Below, one piece after another: positions 60,744 through 64,000 of a DNA stretch of 64,000 nucleotides. The stretch's first letter is position 1, and each line of letters starts with the position of its first letter. The notes under the pieces were generated by a model. That model was not told the DNA's origin and searched no databases. It saw nothing but the letters and a program-made list of their open reading frames with translations. Position numbers and translations under genes: made by a program. The DNA is from an uncultured Clostridia bacterium (lineage in GTDB: Bacteria; Bacillota; Clostridia; Christensenellales; CAG-138), in NCBI GenBank assembly GCA_947168855.1, contig CAMVNO010000002.1:232752-296751 (forward strand), given 5' to 3'.

Positions 60744-61484
60744 ATGAAGCGAGCAGCAGATGTGACAAATAACAGATTGCAAACAATCAGTCTGATTGTT
60801 TCTGTTCTTGTATTTTTTGTATCTATTATTGGACTGTTGATTCAAGTATTCCCTCAAATTAACTGTTTAAGCGTCGATATCGAATTAAAAGCAAAAGCTG
60901 GTGATGAAAAATCACAGATATTAACCGCGGAAAAGTATATACAAGCGGGAGACTATAGTTCAGCTATCTATTGGTATAAGAAAGCATCTCAAAAGGATGG
61001 ATATTATCAAGCAATTGCCTATAATAATTTGGGGTGGCTATACATCAATGGATATGGTCTTTTACAAATAGGGGAATTTGATTCAATGCGTTATCAGGAG
61101 GCATTTAAGTGTTTTTTAAGAGCAAGCGAACTTGGATCTGAAACAGGAAGGAAGAACGCAATAATTACTGTTCGTCTACCAAGCTTCATAGAATACGGTG
61201 AGTTAAAAGAAACAATAGAAACATTTAAAAAAGATAATAATATAAATTTAGCCGATTATACAGATAGAATAATTGTAGATCGCACTTTTCTGTATTCTGC
61301 CATATATAAGGGAGAAGAATTCACATCTGAGAATTGGCATTATTATTATGGTGGGGCTCAAATTGATAAGAAGGAAGAGGGAGGAAAGACGGTTTCCATA
61401 GTTAATAATTGTATCTATTATGGCGAACGATACAATACAGATGGGCAAGTCAGGGATTGCGAACTGATATATATTGGCGATTAA
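60744..61484 (+). CDS. Membrane-anchored Sel1/TPR-like protein
   Basis: 246 residues, GAAGGAG upstream. One N-terminal TM (LIVSVLVFFVSIIGLLIQVF), then Sel1-like repeats (AEKYIQAGDYSSAIYWYKKA; AIAYNNLGWLYINGYG; YQEAFKCFLRASELGSETGR) and a C-terminal beta-rich part. It lies 69 bp after DUF6119 in the same direction, so probably co-expressed. It may act as a scaffold. Confidence 0.75.
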   Translation: MKRAADVTNNRLQTISLIVSVLVFFVSIIGLLIQVFPQINCLSVDIELKAKAGDEKSQILTAEKYIQAGDYSSAIYWYKKASQKDGYYQAIAYNNLGWLYINGYGLLQIGEFDSMRYQEAFKCFLRASELGSETGRKNAIITVRLPSFIEYGELKETIETFKKDNNINLADYTDRIIVDRTFLYSAIYKGEEFTSENWHYYYGGAQIDKKEEGGKTVSIVNNCIYYGERYNTDGQVRDCELIYIGD

Positions 61485-61526
61485 CATGTTTATAAATACT
61501 ATTACATCAATCAGCGTATTCACTTG

Positions 61527-62246
61527 CTATTGCTTGTTTGCAGCTAAACTGCAAACTATACTATACTTCTTTGGTGCGTGTCCGGTGTAATAAAATGGAT
61601 AGCAGGTTGTCAACATTAAATGTTGACCTGTGAGAGTGGGAATGCGGAGATCCTCGTTGCTTTCGAGGATCTCCATTGATTCGATCACATAGGTATAGAC
61701 CGTTCCGTTCGGCATGGTGACGGTAATGGTTTCACCGTAGGTCACATCCTTTAGGATTTGCAGATGATTGCGGTTACGGTGACCATATACTACGCAGACA
61801 CCTTCTTCTCCGGGTGAAGCAGATGTGTTCAGCCAGCCGGGGGTCTTCTCAAGCGTTGCTTCATCGACGGACGGTGCGATTGTAATGTCCTTTCCGTGGA
61901 TCGTAAGCACAAATGCCGCTCCGTGTGGAACGGATACTTGCGGTACGGCAGTTGGTTCGGAGGGCGGGCGTGATGTTGGGGATACGGTAACGGGTTCATC
62001 GAATATAGGGAATTCGGGCCAATCGCCGGATTCGGAAGTTGCAGATGGTTCAGGCGCAACCGTACTGCTCGGTGTCGGGATTACGATCTCAATGATATCG
62101 GTTTCGATCGTCGGCTCGGGTGTTGCGGCTGGTGCTGCGGTTTCGATTGTCTGTTCCGCAAGCAGAGAGATCTTGTCTCCGAGCAGGAACGGCAATATGA
62201 GAATTGCGATCGCAAGAATCGCAAGAATTATGATATGTTTCTTCAT
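61527..62246 (-). CDS. Sortase-like transpeptidase
   Basis: 239 residues from the ATG at 62246 (AAAGGA upstream). One TM (HIIILAILAIAILILPFLLG), a Thr/Pro linker (about 35-105), then the sortase barrel with VVYGHRNRNHLQILKDV (catalytic His) and LMLTTCYPFYYTGHAPKKYS (catalytic Cys). The position where Arg normally follows (for example PxRY) is Lys. Sortases join secreted proteins to the wall or to pilins. No LPXTG-like substrate is evident in the window. The gene follows the NlpC/P60 gene, as in other conjugative elements. Confidence 0.85.
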   Translation of the reverse strand: MKKHIIILAILAIAILILPFLLGDKISLLAEQTIETAAPAATPEPTIETDIIEIVIPTPSSTVAPEPSATSESGDWPEFPIFDEPVTVSPTSRPPSEPTAVPQVSVPHGAAFVLTIHGKDITIAPSVDEATLEKTPGWLNTSASPGEEGVCVVYGHRNRNHLQILKDVTYGETITVTMPNGTVYTYVIESMEILESNEDLRIPTLTGQHLMLTTCYPFYYTGHAPKKYSIVCSLAANKQ

Positions 62247-62262
62247 GTGATTTTCCTTTCGC

Positions 62263-64000
62263 TTATTGGTACGGTCTTCCGAACATAATGATCGGGTAGT
62301 TCTTGGTCTGCCACAGATCGCGCACGACGACACAGCCCTTGCTGCTGGATGCTTCAATTACCTTACCATCGCCGACATAGATGCCGACATGGTGGATCTC
62401 TTTCCAACGGTGGCAGCCCTCGCATTTTTTGTTGACCCAAAAGACAAGGTCGCCGGGTTCAAGCTCCGACCATGCGACAAGCAATCCTCGGTCATGGCAG
62501 TATTTCGCCTGTCCTGCGGCGTTGGTGTACATGTGATCGCCAAGCTCCGGATCGACCTCACGGATTGCCCAATACGCAAGACCGGAGCAGTCGAACTTTG
62601 TGCTGCCTTTCGCACCCCATACATAGGGACAGCCGAGCTTTGTTAGAGCGGCACGAACGACATCCGCGCCTTTGCTATTGGATGGCAGATGGCTTATGAT
62701 CTCGGTATAATCTGCACCGCCAAGCAGATCGACGCCGATCAGTGCGGCATAGTATTTGGTGTATGCTGGGGACATCATCTCCTCCAGAAGCTGCATCTGC
62801 GATTCGTCGAAGTGATAGTATTCCGCCGCCTCCCGATACGTCATTGATCGCTGATGCACATTGACAATCAACTGCGTTACGGTCTCCGGTTCTGGGGTGT
62901 TGCCGTCCGGATCGGGCGTCGGTTCCGGCGCGTCTTCCGGCACGACCTCGTGCAGTTCATAGGTAAAACCGACTGTGTTCATGACATAGAAGACGTCTCG
63001 CAATCGCTGCTCACATTCATCGTCAGGACCAAGGATAATGATCGGGTTTTCTCCTGTGGTAGACAACACCGAATAAACCGCCAGTACGTCGATCCAGTTG
63101 TTGACCGTAGCGGAATCTCCGTCGTTGTTATCACCTCTGTAAACGACCTCGAACTCATCGTGGTCGATCTCTCTTTCAAATCTCTTGATGCGTTGTTCGA
63201 TCGCGTCTTTGTATCCGTGGTCGATGCGTGTCACGATCTCGGTCATAGTTGGACCCTCCGGCGAAGCATCGTTCGACCAAAAGAGACCGAAACAAACACA
63301 GATAATTGCCGCTACAAGAGCAATGACAAGAATAATGACGACTGCAACCCAACCGCCAGCGGCGATGGCGGCGACAAGTGTTTTGATCGCGGCAATGATC
63401 GCTTTTACAGCGGCTTGGATCGCTTTTGCGGTCATTTCTGCCGCCTTTTGCGCGGCTTTCGCCGCTTTGGCAGCGACCTCTTTCGCAACCTTCGCTGCTT
63501 TTTCCGCTGCCTTTGCTGCTTTCTCACCGACCTTTTCTGCTGTCTTCACAGATTTCTCTGCGGTTTTGACAGATCGCTCAGCGGTTTTAACCGTCTTTTC
63601 GGTTGTTTTTACCGTTTTCTCGGTTGTTTTAACGGTTCCTTTCGCGCCTTGTTTGACCGATGAAACAGATCTTTGACCTGTAGCATTTGTCTTCTGCACC
63701 GGGCGCTGATCGGAACGGAACAGTCGTTGATTGTTTTGGACGGAGTGCGATTGCTGCTCCGTCTGTTGAAGCGCATGATGATCTCCTCCTTTTTGCGTGG
63801 TGTAATCGTACTGCGGCTTTGTTGCAGTATCGTAATTCGTCGGCGTAGAACCATCCGGCTGACGTTCATGCGCTTTTTCCTTTGGTTCGGTTCGCTGCTT
63901 CTGCAGGATCTCCGCTTTCTGCTGTGGAGTTATTTCTTGCGGAGCAGGGCGAGAAGAGCAAAAAGATAACTCATCCGGCTGTTTCGGTTCAGGCTGATTA
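62263..64000 (-). CDS. NlpC/P60 cell-wall hydrolase, CD1108-like mobile-element protein (5' end outside)
   Basis: The frame is open from the stop at 62263 to the window edge with no stop codon, so the 5' end lies beyond 64,000. A GTG at 63699 is an internal codon, not the likely start. The visible N-terminus is Gln/Pro/Thr-rich. Then comes a KTTEKTVKTTEKTVK and AEKAAKVAKEVAAKAAK repeat segment, one TM (AAGGWVAVVIILVIALVAAI), and an extracytoplasmic domain. The C-terminal NlpC/P60 peptidase has YVWGAKGSTKFDCSGLAYWA (Cys), HHVGIYVGDGKVIE (His) and VVVRD. It cleaves peptidoglycan to let the conjugation machinery through. Confidence 0.9.
   Translation of the reverse strand, partial: NQPEPKQPDELSFCSSRPAPQEITPQQKAEILQKQRTEPKEKAHERQPDGSTPTNYDTATKPQYDYTTQKGGDHHALQQTEQQSHSVQNNQRLFRSDQRPVQKTNATGQRSVSSVKQGAKGTVKTTEKTVKTTEKTVKTAERSVKTAEKSVKTAEKVGEKAAKAAEKAAKVAKEVAAKAAKAAQKAAEMTAKAIQAAVKAIIAAIKTLVAAIAAGGWVAVVIILVIALVAAIICVCFGLFWSNDASPEGPTMTEIVTRIDHGYKDAIEQRIKRFEREIDHDEFEVVYRGDNNDGDSATVNNWIDVLAVYSVLSTTGENPIIILGPDDECEQRLRDVFYVMNTVGFTYELHEVVPEDAPEPTPDPDGNTPEPETVTQLIVNVHQRSMTYREAAEYYHFDESQMQLLEEMMSPAYTKYYAALIGVDLLGGADYTEIISHLPSNSKGADVVRAALTKLGCPYVWGAKGSTKFDCSGLAYWAIREVDPELGDHMYTNAAGQAKYCHDRGLLVAWSELEPGDLVFWVNKKCEGCHRWKEIHHVGIYVGDGKVIEASSSKGCVVVRDLWQTKNYPIIMFGRPYQ

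Larger units (their letters stand above)
40442..64000. mobile_element. Integrative mobile element, left end in cotJC, right end beyond the window
   Basis: The left boundary is set where cotJC homology stops, at about 40,442. A large serine recombinase begins 42 bp inside, in the position usual for such elements. Contents typical of Clostridia conjugative transposons follow: an excisionase-like HTH protein, a Cys-rich KTR protein, a MazF toxin, XRE regulators, sigma factors, a sortase and a CD1108-like NlpC/P60 protein. Base composition changes markedly and contains AT-rich islands. Transfer genes (relaxase, VirB4, VirD4) are not seen and would lie further right, beyond the NlpC/P60 gene. Confidence 0.8.

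Noticed and set aside
63609..63869. 86-codon ORF near the right edge
   Set aside because: It is a different frame over the NlpC/P60 gene with low-complexity basic translation; the well-placed ATG at 63,786 is noted as a finding only.

Overview
The window comes from a GC-rich, anaerobic, spore-forming Clostridia-type bacterium, probably a gut commensal. The signs are a spore-coat gene (cotJC), a reverse-type rubrerythrin, an frl (fructoselysine) locus, a C69 dipeptidase and Gram-positive secreted proteins. The chromosomal part (1 to about 40,440) is GC-rich with dense same-strand genes. From about 40,442 to the window end the DNA is a patchwork with AT-rich islands and is best read as one end of an integrative mobile element.

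Region 1 (1-23,100), plus strand. A membrane-protein tail is followed by a one-module NRPS (A-T-C), a MATE exporter, a STAS anti-sigma-antagonist and a lipoprotein. Next come a DUF3089-DUF218 lipoprotein, then a GAF domain fused to an ABC ATPase with two large FtsX-type permeases, the second with long coiled coils. A 2,338-residue secreted protein (beta-helix, lipase-like fold, Ig-like modules) and two related 32-38 residue peptides complete the region.

Region 2 (23,100-27,300), a scar zone. It holds a papain-like protease pseudogene, an IS stub, a GntR/UTRA remnant, intact frlD, an esterase remnant, intact frlB and an integrase remnant. Three perfect 143-bp tandem repeats follow, each starting with the 3' end of the adjacent tRNA-Arg(CCT).

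Region 3 (27,400-40,240), housekeeping and envelope functions. It holds a phosphohexomutase, rubrerythrin, small membrane proteins, a PadR regulator with a flavodoxin-SCP2-membrane fusion, a MoxR/DUF58/membrane-protein operon, a C69 dipeptidase and a 5TM-SpoIIE phosphatase. A decayed duplication of the fusion-gene tail plus dipeptidase start flanks the MoxR operon.

Region 4 (40,240-64,000), the mobile element. A large serine recombinase gene lies just inside a junction that cuts cotJC. Behind it are a MazF-zinc-ribbon protein, a YbjN operon, HTH regulators, two sigma/anti-sigma pairs, small secreted proteins, an ABC/CARDB/lipoprotein operon, a DUF6119 protein, a Sel1-like membrane protein, a sortase and a CD1108-like NlpC/P60 hydrolase running off the window. 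Five promoters in this element share the exact architecture ATGGAC-N15-GGYGTTT. They include the promoters of both sigma genes, which points to a self-contained, autoregulated ECF-type regulon carried by the element. This is the strongest candidate here for an undescribed system.
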